A stretch of DNA of 60,597 bases from UBA1801 sp035353395 (GTDB lineage: Bacteria; Acidobacteriota; Holophagae; Holophagales; Holophagaceae), in assembly GCA_035353395.1 (NCBI GenBank), contig DAOPZL010000014.1:1-60597 (forward strand), read 5' to 3'. Position numbers and translations under genes: made by a program. Below, piece by piece: positions 43,608 through 53,487 of this stretch. Within the stretch, counting starts at the first letter, position 1; every line of letters begins with the position of its first letter. A model generated the notes under the pieces. It was given only the letters and a program-made list of their open reading frames with translations. It was not told where the DNA came from and ran no database searches.

Positions 43608-44095
43608 CTAGGGAAGTGGGATCAGCCCGTCACCGCCCGTGCTCCACTGGGCAAGGGTGAAAAGGCTCATGTAGCGCTCGTTGGTCTCCCGCAGGCGCTG
43701 GGTCAGGACCTCGCACAGGGCGTGCAGCACCTTGAGCGCAGTCCGGGGGGAGGTCTCGACGAGGGCGCGCATGTCCTCGAGCGAGACGAAGAAGAGTTCG
43801 GCGGCTTCGATGGCGATGGCATCGGCCGACCGGGGGGCGTCGTCGATCAGGGCCATCTCGCCGAAGAAGGCGCGCGGCTCCAGGACGGCCAAGGCCTCCT
43901 CGCCGCCCGAGATCCGCCTGGAGATGCGGACCGAGCCCTGGACGAGGATGTAGAGGCCGTCGCCGGCATCCCCCTCGCGGAAGATCACCTCGTCCTTCCC
44001 GCAGGCCCGCATCCGTCCCAGGGACAGGATCCGGGCGCGCTCGGCCTCGTCCAGGTTCCGGAACAAGGGCGAGTCGGAAAGGAAGGCGGGGTTGA

Positions 44096-44099
<4 letters not shown>
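43608..44099 (-). CDS. Cyclic nucleotide-binding (Crp-like effector) domain protein
   Basis: 163 residues from a GTG start that overlaps the ribBX stop (GTGA). One cNMP-binding beta-roll: FREGDAGDGLYILVQGSVRI and the phosphate-binding cassette FFGEMALIDDAPRSADAIAIE, in which the Glu and Arg (G-E-M-A-L-I-D-x-x-x-R-S) are present, so cAMP or cGMP binding is likely. No HTH domain follows; the C-terminus is a helix (ALKVLHALCEVLTQRLRETNERY). It is probably a regulatory subunit acting through another protein, not a DNA-binding factor. Confidence 0.88.
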
Positions 44100-45160
<1,061 letters not shown>

Positions 45161-45260
45161 GCCTACAGCATCCCCCATGCCGGTTTCCCTGGGAAGAGCT
45201 TCCCGGCCGGGCCGGATTATCTGTTAGCATTTTCCGCAGTAAATAAGTCTTCGGAGAGGG

Positions 45261-46235
45261 ATGTCGATGTCCCAAGGTCTCATCCAAGGTTCCATGCGCG
45301 AAGCGCCGCTCCCCGACATCATCCAGCTGGTGAGTCAGGGCGGGAAGTCGGGCTGCTTCCACATCGTCGAGGATCCGAAGCGGGCCAAGATCTTCCTGAA
45401 GGACGGCCGCATCAGCCACGCGATCACCAACAACGCGGAGGGGCTGGATGCCGTCTACGAGGTCGCGCTGTGGCTGGACGGCAACTACCACTTCGAGGAG
45501 GGCGACCAGGGGGCGCCCGTCACCATCACCAAGTCCAACGCCACCGTGCTGATGGAGATGCACCGGCGCATGGACGAGTGGCGCGTCATCAACCAGAAGA
45601 TCGGCTCCCTGGACCTCTATCCCAACTCGACCCTGCTCCCGGGGGAGACCCCCCACGGCGTGAGCCCCCGCGAGGCGAAGCTGCTCTCCCTGGTCACCGG
45701 CTTCTACACGGTGGCGGAGCTGGCGGAGGTGCTGCAGAAGCCCACCCTCGCGGTCGCCAAGGACCTCTACGGTCTGGTGATGGCCGGCCATGTGGTCCTC
45801 AAGGGGCTGCGCTCGGGCCGACGACCGGAGCTTCCCCAGGACCTGGCCCCGAAGGCGGTGCCCGAGAGCGCGCCGGTGGTGCCGACCCCCGTTCCCCTTC
45901 CCGTTCCTGTTCCGGTGACGGTTCCCCAGCCCCTCGCCGCGGAGCATCCGGCCGCCCCCAAGCCCGGGCCGGTGACGGATCCGATCAAGATGGCCAAGCT
46001 GAACGCCTTCAACCAGCGCATCGCCCAGACCGCCAAGTCGGTCCTCCCGGCCCAGCACCACGACATGGTGAACCTCCTCTACGCCAAGGCCACCCAGCAG
46101 GTGATGCAGGGCGAGGGGCCCGAGGCGGTGAAGAGCTTCACCCTCGCCATCTCCCGGAGCGCGGTGGAAGCCGGCTGCGACGCGGAGCTGGTGAAGAATC
46201 TCAACGCCCACCTCAAGGCCCTCTTCCACAAGTGA
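45261..46235 (+). CDS. DUF4388 domain protein
   Basis: 324 residues. The N-terminal DUF4388 (PATAN-like) domain, about 5-110, starts GSMREAPLPDIIQLVSQGGKSG and has the KIFLKDGRISHA strand. A winged-helix-like segment (about 130-190, TVAELAEVLQKP) follows. Next comes a proline/valine-rich linker (about 205-240) and a helical C-terminal domain (~85 residues) ending in AHLKALFHK. DUF4388 proteins occur in delta-proteobacteria and acidobacteria near regulators and motility genes and are thought to be signalling adaptors. A GGAGAGGG site is upstream. Divergent from ribBX. Confidence 0.85.
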   Translation: MSMSQGLIQGSMREAPLPDIIQLVSQGGKSGCFHIVEDPKRAKIFLKDGRISHAITNNAEGLDAVYEVALWLDGNYHFEEGDQGAPVTITKSNATVLMEMHRRMDEWRVINQKIGSLDLYPNSTLLPGETPHGVSPREAKLLSLVTGFYTVAELAEVLQKPTLAVAKDLYGLVMAGHVVLKGLRSGRRPELPQDLAPKAVPESAPVVPTPVPLPVPVPVTVPQPLAAEHPAAPKPGPVTDPIKMAKLNAFNQRIAQTAKSVLPAQHHDMVNLLYAKATQQVMQGEGPEAVKSFTLAISRSAVEAGCDAELVKNLNAHLKALFHK

Positions 46236-46279
46236 GCCTGGAGGCGGGAGCTTCGGCGGGGCCGGGCGGGAGGTGGTCC

Positions 46280-47380
46280 ATGCGGCATGTCGCGTTCACG
46301 ATCCTGGCCGTTCTCGGCCTGGCGCTGTTCCAGGTGTCGTGCACGAGCCTGGCCGAGGCCGACACCGGGCGCGCCGGCCTCTACGTCTTCGACCAGACCT
46401 CGCGCGGGATCCTGGCCTGGGACGATGTCGCGACCCTCTACGACGACGCCGCGGCGGGAAGCGCCTCCCGCACGATCACGGGCGCGACGCCGTCGGATTT
46501 CGAACTCGGCTGGGGCGGGATGGCCTTCGACAGCCATGGCCGGAACCTCTACCTGGTGTCCACCTCCGGGACCCTCGTGAAGATCGGCCGGATCGACGAC
46601 CAGAGCGGCGCGGTGGACGATGCGGACCTCACGACCGTCACCCTGGACGACTCGGGCACGGATGCCGAGGACGGCACCTTGGGACAGGCGTCCGTGGATT
46701 CCACCGGCTCGCATCTCTACATCACGGAATGCCTCTCCGGCGGGAAGTCCCAGATCTGGGTCATCGCCACCTCGTGCCTCTCCACGGACGGCGGCACGCT
46801 CACGAAGAGCTCCTCCGGCGTGGCGGTCATCGGGAACACGACCCTCTCGGGGGGGACCAGCGACAAGCAGGGCTACGGCGTGGCCTGCGGCGCCGACAGC
46901 GCGGTCTACGGCTACTTCGGCAGCGGCGGGACCGTCACCCTCGGCAGCGAGGACTACACGGCCTCCGCCCGGCTCCGGAGGGGGATTCAGACCGGGTTCA
47001 CGCCTGACGCGAACGTCATCCTCGGAAAGAGCGACAGTTCGGCGACCCTCCTGGGCAACTATGGCTGCCTCGCCTACGACACGGGCAACGACCGGGTCTA
47101 CCTGGCCCGCCAGGCTAACGCCTCGCCGCTCCTGGCCTTCGAGCCGGGCGACTTCAACCCGGGGGGGGAAGTGCCGCCTGAAACGACCTTCGACGGTCCC
47201 GCCGACCTGCGCGTCATCGCCCACGGGGGAGCCAAGGACTGGCTGGTGGGGGCGGGATCGGGCGACAACAAGTCCACCCTCTGGATCTGGAAGGCCCCGT
47301 CGGTCGGCGACACGCACCGGTCCCTGCCTCTTTCCTCCTCGGTCGTGATCCGGGGGCTGGCCCTGGACGGGAGCGACTGA
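46280..47380 (+). CDS. Lipoprotein with beta-propeller-like repeats
   Basis: 366 residues. The signal ends in a lipobox (LFQVSC, Cys21). The mature chain has repeated strands of the WD/YVTN type (GLYVFDQTSRGILAWDD, GGMAFDSHGRNLYLVS, QASVDSTGSHLYITE, GCLAYDTGNDRVYLA), which suggests a beta-propeller on the outer or inner membrane surface. The binding partner is unknown. Its stop codon overlaps the start of the FtsX-like gene (TGATG), so it is made with a permease. Confidence 0.8.
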   Translation: MRHVAFTILAVLGLALFQVSCTSLAEADTGRAGLYVFDQTSRGILAWDDVATLYDDAAAGSASRTITGATPSDFELGWGGMAFDSHGRNLYLVSTSGTLVKIGRIDDQSGAVDDADLTTVTLDDSGTDAEDGTLGQASVDSTGSHLYITECLSGGKSQIWVIATSCLSTDGGTLTKSSSGVAVIGNTTLSGGTSDKQGYGVACGADSAVYGYFGSGGTVTLGSEDYTASARLRRGIQTGFTPDANVILGKSDSSATLLGNYGCLAYDTGNDRVYLARQANASPLLAFEPGDFNPGGEVPPETTFDGPADLRVIAHGGAKDWLVGAGSGDNKSTLWIWKAPSVGDTHRSLPLSSSVVIRGLALDGSD

Positions 47381-48312
47381 TGCTCTTCCTTCGCCTCCTG
47401 GCGGTCCTGTTGAAGGACGTGGGCAGGGACCTCCTCCGCCACCGCGGGCAGCATTTCCTGGCGATCGTCACGCTGGCCTCCGGCCTCGTCCTGGCCGGCG
47501 GCGGGCTCCTGGCGGTGGAGAGCCTGGACCGCTGGGTCTCCCACATGGAGTCCCAGGCCAGGGTCACCGTCTTCGCCGTGGAAGGGGGAAAGCTGGAGGA
47601 GACGGAAGGCCTCCTGAAGCGGGATCCGCGCTTCCAGGGCGTCCGGCGCATCGGCTCGGAGGAGGGTACCCGGCGCTTCCTGGCGACCTCCCGCGAGGCC
47701 GGGCTGATCCTGGAGAGCCTGGGCCACGAGCCCATTCCCGAGAGCCTGGAGCTGACGCTCAGGCCGGACCTGCTGGCGGCCCACAAGGCCGTGGAGGTCG
47801 GGGAGAGCCTGCGCCAGCTCCCCGGCGTGGGCGACGTGATCGTGGACCAGCAGCGCCTCGAATCCCTCCAGAGGACCGCGCGCCTCGTGCGGCAGGCCCT
47901 GGGCGTGCTGGGGCTGCTCCTGCTGGTGGCCGCGGGCTTCTCGACGGGGAACGTCATCCGCATGAGCGTCCTCGCCCGGGAGGAGGAGATCTCCATCATG
48001 CGGCTGGTGGGCGCCACGGAGAGTTTCATCCGGACCCCCATGCTGGTGGAGGGGGGCGTGCTGGGGCTCGCGGCCAGCCTCGTCACCCTTCTCGCCCTGT
48101 TCGGGATCTGGTGGCCCCTCCACCGAGGCCTGGGCGGCATCTCGCCCCTGCTGGCGGAGCTGGCCCGGATGGGCTTCTTCTCCCTCAAGAGCATGTTCCT
48201 GCTGGGCCTGCTGGGCACCGTCACCGGGGCCCTGGGTGCCCTGTGGGGCTTCTGGACCACCCAGCGCGCGCAGAGGAAGGCCGAGGAACTGGCGGAGGGG
48301 ATCCCGCTCTGA
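47380..48312 (+). CDS. FtsX-like permease
   Basis: 310 residues. Membrane helix 1 at about 25-47 (HFLAIVTLASGLVLAGG), a periplasmic domain at about 55-180, then three helices from about 190 (LGVLGLLLLVAAGFS). RMSVLAREEEISIMRLVGATESFI is the FtsX signature in the cytoplasmic loop. This is the size and layout of FtsX, which with the ATPase FtsE activates peptidoglycan hydrolases at the septum. No ftsE lies next to it; instead a lipoprotein gene is coupled upstream, so an envelope role other than FtsEX is also possible. Confidence 0.85.
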   Translation: MLFLRLLAVLLKDVGRDLLRHRGQHFLAIVTLASGLVLAGGGLLAVESLDRWVSHMESQARVTVFAVEGGKLEETEGLLKRDPRFQGVRRIGSEEGTRRFLATSREAGLILESLGHEPIPESLELTLRPDLLAAHKAVEVGESLRQLPGVGDVIVDQQRLESLQRTARLVRQALGVLGLLLLVAAGFSTGNVIRMSVLAREEEISIMRLVGATESFIRTPMLVEGGVLGLAASLVTLLALFGIWWPLHRGLGGISPLLAELARMGFFSLKSMFLLGLLGTVTGALGALWGFWTTQRAQRKAEELAEGIPL

Positions 48313-48324
48313 GCGGGGAAGCGG

Positions 48325-48750
48325 CTATCCGCTGATCAGGGTCTTCAGGCCCGTCCGGAAGAGGACCTCCACCTTGCGTCCGTTGCGGCGCTGCACCTTG
48401 CCGATGCCGAAGGAGGGGTGGTCCATCCAGGCGCCCTCCTCCCATTTCTCCGCGACGTTGTACGGACGGGCCTTGGCGCCGGCCTGCTCCTGGATCATCA
48501 GTTCCTGGAACCGGGAGGGGCTGGTGGCGGCCTGTTTCGGCGCGGCGACCGTGGCCATGCGGGGGGCGCGGGAGGCCGGTTCGGCCTTCACGGGCCTTTC
48601 CGGCCGGAACTTGTGGACCGAGTTGCAGTTCACGCAGATGAGCTTCTCCGGGATCCCGTCGGTGATCGAGAGGATGCGGTGCCGCGTGTCTCCCTTGCAT
48701 CGCCCGCAGGGGGCATCGACTTCCATCCCGGCGTAATACGACTTCATCAT
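48325..48750 (-). CDS. Zinc-ribbon protein with CarD/tudor-like C-terminal segment
   Basis: 141 residues. An N-terminal zinc ribbon: APCGRCKGDTRHRI and LICVNCNSVHKF (CxxC...CxxC). A low-complexity middle (Ala/Pro/Arg rich) is followed by a C-terminal piece, HPSFGIGKVQRRNGRKVEVLFRTGLKTLI. This resembles the small beta-barrel at the end of UvrD helicases and in CarD proteins, which binds RNA polymerase. A role in transcription is inference from that likeness. Two ATG codons start the gene; TAGACT lies 6 bases before the first. Confidence 0.7.
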   Translation of the reverse strand: MMKSYYAGMEVDAPCGRCKGDTRHRILSITDGIPEKLICVNCNSVHKFRPERPVKAEPASRAPRMATVAAPKQAATSPSRFQELMIQEQAGAKARPYNVAEKWEEGAWMDHPSFGIGKVQRRNGRKVEVLFRTGLKTLISG

Positions 48751-48756
48751 GCTTCC

Positions 48757-48762
48757 AGTCTA
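48757..48762 (-). promoter_or_regulatory. Possible -10 element placed for a leaderless zinc-ribbon protein mRNA
   Basis: On the minus strand TAGACT is separated from the first ATG (48750) by six bases (GGAAGC). This puts the expected transcription start at the start codon. The GGAAG could also act as a weak ribosome site for the second ATG. Confidence 0.3.
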
Positions 48763-48860
48763 GCGTGCCCGGGCGCCCCGTGGGGTCCAAAGACGCCCGG
48801 GCGGACGGACCTCTTGCGGCGCGTGGATAATACATCCAGGCACGTGCTCGAGGGTGTCCC

Positions 48861-49880
48861 GTGACCCGCGTCGTTCCAGGCAGAGAGAGGATCCAGGAAC
48901 CGGTCCGGGACGGCCGGCTCCCGGGGCGTGCCCGCCTGCGGCCGGGCGCCGGGCCGATCCTCGTGGCGGGGGGCGCGAACCTGGACCGCGTCGCCAAGGC
49001 CGCCGGGCCCGTGGCCATGGGCAGCAGCAACCCCGTCACGGTGCGGGAGAGCCTCGGGGGCGTGGCCCGGAACGTGGCCGAGAACCTCGTCCGCCTGGGG
49101 TTGCCCGTGCGCCTGATGACGGTCGTGGGGGACGATCCGCAGGGCGCGGCGCTGCTCGAGCAGGCGAGGGCCCTGGGCATCGACACGAGCCCGACTCTCG
49201 CGGTGCCCGGCTGCCCGACGGGCACCTACACGGCCCTGCTGCAGCCGGACGGCGAGATGGTGCTCGCCATGGCGGACATGGGCGTGATGGACCACTTCAC
49301 CATGGAGGCGCTCCAGGAGCGGCGCAGCCACTGGGCCAGCACCCGCCGCCGGGTGCTGGACGGCAACCTCCCGCCGGAGGTCCTGGCCGCCCTGGTCGAG
49401 GACAGCCGGGAGCGGGGCGCGATGCTGGCGCTCGTGGCCGTCTCGGAACCCAAGATGGGCCGGCTGCCGCGGGATCTTCGAGGCGTCACGGTCCTCATCC
49501 TCAATGCCGGCGAGCTGGCCGCCAGGGTGGCCCGTCCGCTGCCGGACCTCGAGGCCGTGCTGGCCGCCTGCCGCCGGGTGCAGGCCCAGGGCGTCCAGGG
49601 GCTGGTGGTCACCCTGGGGCCGGAAGGAGTCCTCTGCGTCCCGGGAACGGGCGAGCCGAGGCATTTTCCCGCTCCCGGGACCGAGATCGTGGACGTCACG
49701 GGCGCGGGGGACGCCTTCTCCGCCGGGGTCGTCGCCGGGCTGGCGCAGGTGCCGGGCGACCTCCCCCATGCCTGCCGGCTCGGGCAGAAACTCGCCGCGA
49801 TCACGCTGGGCAGCCGCTCCAGCGTGGCTCCCTCCCTCACCCCCGACCTCCTCCGTCCGGAGGAGGACCCTGAATCCTGA
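48861..49880 (+). CDS. psuK: PfkB-family sugar kinase, probable pseudouridine kinase
   Basis: 339 residues from a GTG start. Ribokinase-like fold: ILVAGGANLDRV (~33-44), GGVARNVAENLVRLGLPVRLMTVVGDDPQG and the catalytic motif EIVDVTGAGDAFSAGVV with the anion-hole Gly-Ala-Gly and base Asp. The partner 11 bases downstream is pseudouridine-5'-phosphate glycosidase, so phosphorylation of pseudouridine is the likely reaction. The first ~30 residues are arginine-rich and not conserved, so a later start cannot be ruled out. Confidence 0.85.
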   Translation: MTRVVPGRERIQEPVRDGRLPGRARLRPGAGPILVAGGANLDRVAKAAGPVAMGSSNPVTVRESLGGVARNVAENLVRLGLPVRLMTVVGDDPQGAALLEQARALGIDTSPTLAVPGCPTGTYTALLQPDGEMVLAMADMGVMDHFTMEALQERRSHWASTRRRVLDGNLPPEVLAALVEDSRERGAMLALVAVSEPKMGRLPRDLRGVTVLILNAGELAARVARPLPDLEAVLAACRRVQAQGVQGLVVTLGPEGVLCVPGTGEPRHFPAPGTEIVDVTGAGDAFSAGVVAGLAQVPGDLPHACRLGQKLAAITLGSRSSVAPSLTPDLLRPEEDPES

Positions 49881-49891
49881 AGAGGCCTTCC

Positions 49892-50809
49892 ATGCATCCA
49901 GCCCTCCATCTCTCACCTGAAATCGCCGAGGCCATGGACCGGGGACAGGCCGTGGTGGCCCTGGAGTCCACCATCATCGCCCACGGCATGCCCTATCCCC
50001 AGAACGTCGAGACCGCGCGGGCGGTGGAGGACCTGATCCGCCGGGAGGGCGCGGTCCCCGCCACCATCGCGGTCTTCGGCGGCCGGATCCACGTGGGGCT
50101 GTCCGGGGAGGAACTGGAGCAGCTGGGCACGGCGGGACACGTCGCCAAGGTGAGCCGCCGGGACCTGCCCCACGTGCTGGCCACGGGCGCCCTCGGCGCC
50201 ACCACCGTGGCGGGGACCATGATCGCGGCGAGGCTGGCCGGCATCCGGGTGTTCGTCACCGGGGGCATCGGGGGGGTGCACCGGGGCGCCGAGACCAGCT
50301 TCGACATCTCGGCGGATCTCCAGGAACTCGCGCAGACGCCCGTGGCGGTGGTCTGCGCGGGGGCCAAGTCGATCCTGGACCTGGGCCTGACCCTCGAGTA
50401 CCTGGAAACCCATGGCGTCCCGGTGATCGGCTACGGGACGGAGCGCTTCCCCGCCTTCTTCACGCGGGACAGCGGCCTTCCCGTGGACTTCCGGCTGGAC
50501 GAGCCGGCGGAAGTGGCCAGGCTGCTGGCCACGCAGTGGTCCCTGGGCTATCCGGGCGGCGCGGTGGTGGCCAACCCGATCCCCGAGGCCGACGCCATGG
50601 ACAAGGAGGTGATCGACGCCATCATCGGCCGCGCCCTGGGCGAAGCCGCGCGGCAGGGGGTCACCGGGAAGCGCGTGACGCCCTTCCTCCTGGACCGGAT
50701 CAAGCAGCTCACCGGCGGGCGGAGCCTGGCGGCCAACATCGCCCTCGTGGAGCACAACGCCGTGGTCGGCGCCCGGATCGCCCTGGCGCTTCAGAACATC
50801 AGCGCGTAG
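49892..50809 (+). CDS. psuG: Pseudouridine-5'-phosphate glycosidase
   Basis: 305 residues, the family's usual size. VVALESTIIAHGMPYPQNVETAR is the signature start; further motifs are AVFGGRIHVGLS, TTVAGTMIAARLAGIRVFVTGGIGGVHRGAE, ICAGAKSILDLGLTLEYLET-like and GTERFPAFF. The C-terminus has VANPIPEADAM and GKRVTPFLLDRI. It splits pseudouridine 5'-phosphate into uracil and ribose 5-phosphate and completes the pathway begun by the kinase upstream. Its 3' end overlaps the convergent acyltransferase gene by 19 bases. Confidence 0.95.
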   Translation: MHPALHLSPEIAEAMDRGQAVVALESTIIAHGMPYPQNVETARAVEDLIRREGAVPATIAVFGGRIHVGLSGEELEQLGTAGHVAKVSRRDLPHVLATGALGATTVAGTMIAARLAGIRVFVTGGIGGVHRGAETSFDISADLQELAQTPVAVVCAGAKSILDLGLTLEYLETHGVPVIGYGTERFPAFFTRDSGLPVDFRLDEPAEVARLLATQWSLGYPGGAVVANPIPEADAMDKEVIDAIIGRALGEAARQGVTGKRVTPFLLDRIKQLTGGRSLAANIALVEHNAVVGARIALALQNISA

Positions 50810-51945
50810 GCCAGGACGAAGACCGCCGAGGCGTGGATGAAGCTGCTGACGGCCTCCGAGCGGCTCATCATCCAGTCCCAGAGCAGGATGGCGCCGAAGG
50901 TGATGCCGAGCACCCAGGGGATGCACAGCGCGCCCTGGCCGACGGAGAGCGTGCGGAAGCAGTTCGTCGAGATGCCCGGCGTCCATGGGGTCCCGTAGAT
51001 CACCACCAGGTGGCCCACGTACACCCAGAGGGACTTCTTGCCCATGGAGGCGCAGGCGGGGGCCACCCGGGGCTGGAGTTCGGCGATCCAGGCCAGCACG
51101 CCGAAGAACAGCAGGGCGAATCCCACGCGCAGCAGGCTGTAGGCGACGCCCGCCTTGTGGATGTCATGGTCGGGGAACAGGCCGGCGGGGAGGTGGCCGG
51201 CGGCGATGCCCAGCAGCATCGCGGCGGCGCTGGCGGCGAGGCAGGCCATGCGGAAGACCCGCGCCCGGCGTTCCGGCTCGGTTTCCATGAGCAGCGCCCC
51301 CAGGCCGACGCCCAGGAACATGTAGGCGCTGGTCGGGAACATGGGGAACAGGGAGCCGTGGCTGAAGGAGAGGTAGGCGGCCAGGCCCTCGGGCATCAGC
51401 CGGAACCAGTCCACCGCGTAGACGAAGGGGGAGGCCAGCAGGATCAGGCAGCCGACCCCGAAGCTCCAGACTGCGTAGCGCCGGACGGTCCGGGTGAAGG
51501 CGAGGAGCGTCGTGAGCAGCAGGAGCGTGACGCCGTTGAGCTGGAGGATGTTCACCTGCAGGAAGACCCTCCACATGTCGGCCGACACGAACTTGAGGTC
51601 CGCGATGCGGTTGGCCGGGAACACCAGCAGGTAGCCGATGCCGATCACCATCAGGGCCGTCTTGATCCGGCGCCGCAGCAGGCTCCGCGCGATCCGGCCG
51701 TCCGGCTCGTGGCGGATCCCCAGCACGGACACCGCGCCCGACACCAGCAGGAACATGGGGGCCGTAAGGCCGCGCAGGTGGACCCAGAGCTGCCAGCGGA
51801 AGGAGTTGAAGTCCATGTGGGCGGGGTTCACGAACGCGTCCAGCGTGTGGCCGTGGACCATCAGGATCATGGCCACGAGCCGGATGAAATCCAGCACGTA
51901 GACGCGCGGGCGGGATGAACGTGCCCCTTGGCATGAGGTGGACAT
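50791..51945 (-). CDS. DUF1624/acyltransferase-type integral membrane protein
   Basis: 384 residues with about ten membrane helices. VYVLDFIRLVAMILMVHGHTLDAFVNP at the N-terminus is the DxxRxxAxxxMxxGH motif of the heparan-alpha-glucosaminide acetyltransferase/DUF1624 group, where the His is thought to carry the acyl group. SAYMFLGVGLGALLM and SLWVYVGHLVVIYG are typical later helices. It probably acetylates a cell-surface sugar. The ATG at 51945 is used because the conserved region begins soon after; upstream in-frame Met codons give an unlikely 27-residue leader. Confidence 0.8.
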   Translation of the reverse strand: MSTSCQGARSSRPRVYVLDFIRLVAMILMVHGHTLDAFVNPAHMDFNSFRWQLWVHLRGLTAPMFLLVSGAVSVLGIRHEPDGRIARSLLRRRIKTALMVIGIGYLLVFPANRIADLKFVSADMWRVFLQVNILQLNGVTLLLLTTLLAFTRTVRRYAVWSFGVGCLILLASPFVYAVDWFRLMPEGLAAYLSFSHGSLFPMFPTSAYMFLGVGLGALLMETEPERRARVFRMACLAASAAAMLLGIAAGHLPAGLFPDHDIHKAGVAYSLLRVGFALLFFGVLAWIAELQPRVAPACASMGKKSLWVYVGHLVVIYGTPWTPGISTNCFRTLSVGQGALCIPWVLGITFGAILLWDWMMSRSEAVSSFIHASAVFVLAYALMF

Positions 51946-52104
51946 GGACAACTCGAAAAGGGCGGGGAAGGGCGAAGGTTGCGTGTCGCGTCCTTCCTTG
52001 GACAAGGAAAATTGTAGCAAACTCAACGAGCGGCACCACGATTTCTCTGCGAATCCGTGATGAAGACCACAGGGCCCGTCCGGGCCGGCCTGGTGGCGGA
52101 GGCT

Positions 52105-53436
52105 TCAGGGCCTTTCCACGATCAGGACCTGCAGGTCGCACACGTTCGTGTTCGTGGGGCCCGTCCTGAGATGGCCGTCCAGCCGTTCGAAGAACCGGTA
52201 GGAATCGTTCCGGGCCAGGAAGGCCCGCGCCGAGAGCCCGGCGGACCGTGCCCGGGAGAGAAGGCCGGGACAGGCGAAGGCTCCGGCCGCGTCCGTGGGG
52301 CCGTCGTTGCCGTCGGTGCCTGCGGAGAGCAGGGTGAGGCCCGCCATCCGGCCGGGCTCCTCCTCGAAGTGGGCCAGGGCCGCCAGGGCCAGTTCCTGGT
52401 TGCGTCCGCCCAGGCCGTCTCCCCGGAGGGTGACCGTCGTCTCGCCGCCGCACAGGACGCAGGCGGGCGGCGGCAGGGGCAGGCCACGGTCCCGCAGGTC
52501 CTCCGCGATGGTCATGAGGAACCGGCCGGCCTCCCTGGCCTCGCCCTCGAGGCGCGAGGTGAGGACGAGGGGGGCGTAGCCGAGTTCCTCCGCCTTCGCA
52601 CGGGCGGCCAGCAGCGCCTGGTGGTTGCTGCCGATGACCAGGTTGTGGACCCGCCCGCCGGGATCCCGGCTGGTTCCGTCCCGTTCCAGGGTCCTCCGGA
52701 CGGCCGCCGGCACGCGGTCCAGGAGCCCGTGGCGCGCCAGGACCTCCAGGGCGTCGGCGGGTCGGGTGGCATCCGGCGCGGTGATGCCGGAGGCGATGGC
52801 GCACGGGTCGTCCCCGATCACGTCGGAGAGGATCAGGTTCACGACGGTGCCGGGGGCCAGGGCCCGCGCGAGGCCTCCATTCTTGATGGCCGAAAGGTGC
52901 TTGCGGACGCAGTTGATCTCGCGGATCGGGGCGCCGCACTCCAGCAGGAGACGGGTGGCCGCCTGCTTGTCCGCGAGGCCCAGGCCGGGGAGCGGCGCGC
53001 ACAGGAGCGCGGAGCCTCCGCCCGACGTGAGGCCGATGAACAGGGTGCGCGCGTTCGCCTCCCGGCCGAGCCCCAGGAGGGCCTGGGCCGCGGCGACGCT
53101 TGATTCGTCGGGAACAGGGTGGGCGGCTTCGAGCAGGGTGATCCGGGAGAGATCCTCCACGTGGCCCGTCTTCACGACCACGATCCCGCCGGAGAGCCTC
53201 CCCGCGAGGAGTCCTTCGAGCGCGAGCGCCATGGGGGCGCTGGCCTTGCCGGCGCCGAAGGCGACGATCCGGTCGAAGTCCCCCAGGTCCAGCGCCAGGG
53301 ATTCGGCTCCCGTGCGGAAGCCCAGGCGGTCCCCGTCCAGTTCCACCGCCCGTTCCACCATCCGGCGCGGATCCACCCGTTCGAGGGCGGCGGAGAAGAT
53401 GCTCGTCGCGTCGTCGATGGCTCTGGATCTGGACAT
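52105..53436 (-). CDS. Glycerate 2-kinase (GckA/MOFRL type)
   Basis: 443 residues. The N-terminal GckA domain (FDRIVAFGAGKASAPMALALEGLL, LTSGGGSALLCAPLPGL) is followed by the C-terminal MOFRL domain (VCDLQ at the end, LCGGETTVTLRGDGLGGRNQELALAAL, SAGTDGNDGPTDAAGAF). The family phosphorylates D-glycerate, usually to 2-phosphoglycerate, linking serine or glyoxylate breakdown to glycolysis. A GGGGAGCC stretch precedes the ATG at 53436, so the 9 codons further upstream are not needed. The C-terminal GPTNTNV motif is conserved in the family. Confidence 0.9.
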   Translation of the reverse strand: MSRSRAIDDATSIFSAALERVDPRRMVERAVELDGDRLGFRTGAESLALDLGDFDRIVAFGAGKASAPMALALEGLLAGRLSGGIVVVKTGHVEDLSRITLLEAAHPVPDESSVAAAQALLGLGREANARTLFIGLTSGGGSALLCAPLPGLGLADKQAATRLLLECGAPIREINCVRKHLSAIKNGGLARALAPGTVVNLILSDVIGDDPCAIASGITAPDATRPADALEVLARHGLLDRVPAAVRRTLERDGTSRDPGGRVHNLVIGSNHQALLAARAKAEELGYAPLVLTSRLEGEAREAGRFLMTIAEDLRDRGLPLPPPACVLCGGETTVTLRGDGLGGRNQELALAALAHFEEEPGRMAGLTLLSAGTDGNDGPTDAAGAFACPGLLSRARSAGLSARAFLARNDSYRFFERLDGHLRTGPTNTNVCDLQVLIVERP

Positions 53437-53487
53437 GCGGCTCCCCGGGAAGGCCACCTGCATTGTGGAGCCGTGCCCGCGATCTGG

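Noticed and set aside
45161..45260. FMN riboswitch upstream of ribBX
   Set aside because: The interval is only 100 bases and lacks the conserved FMN-element sequences (such as AGGGTGAA).
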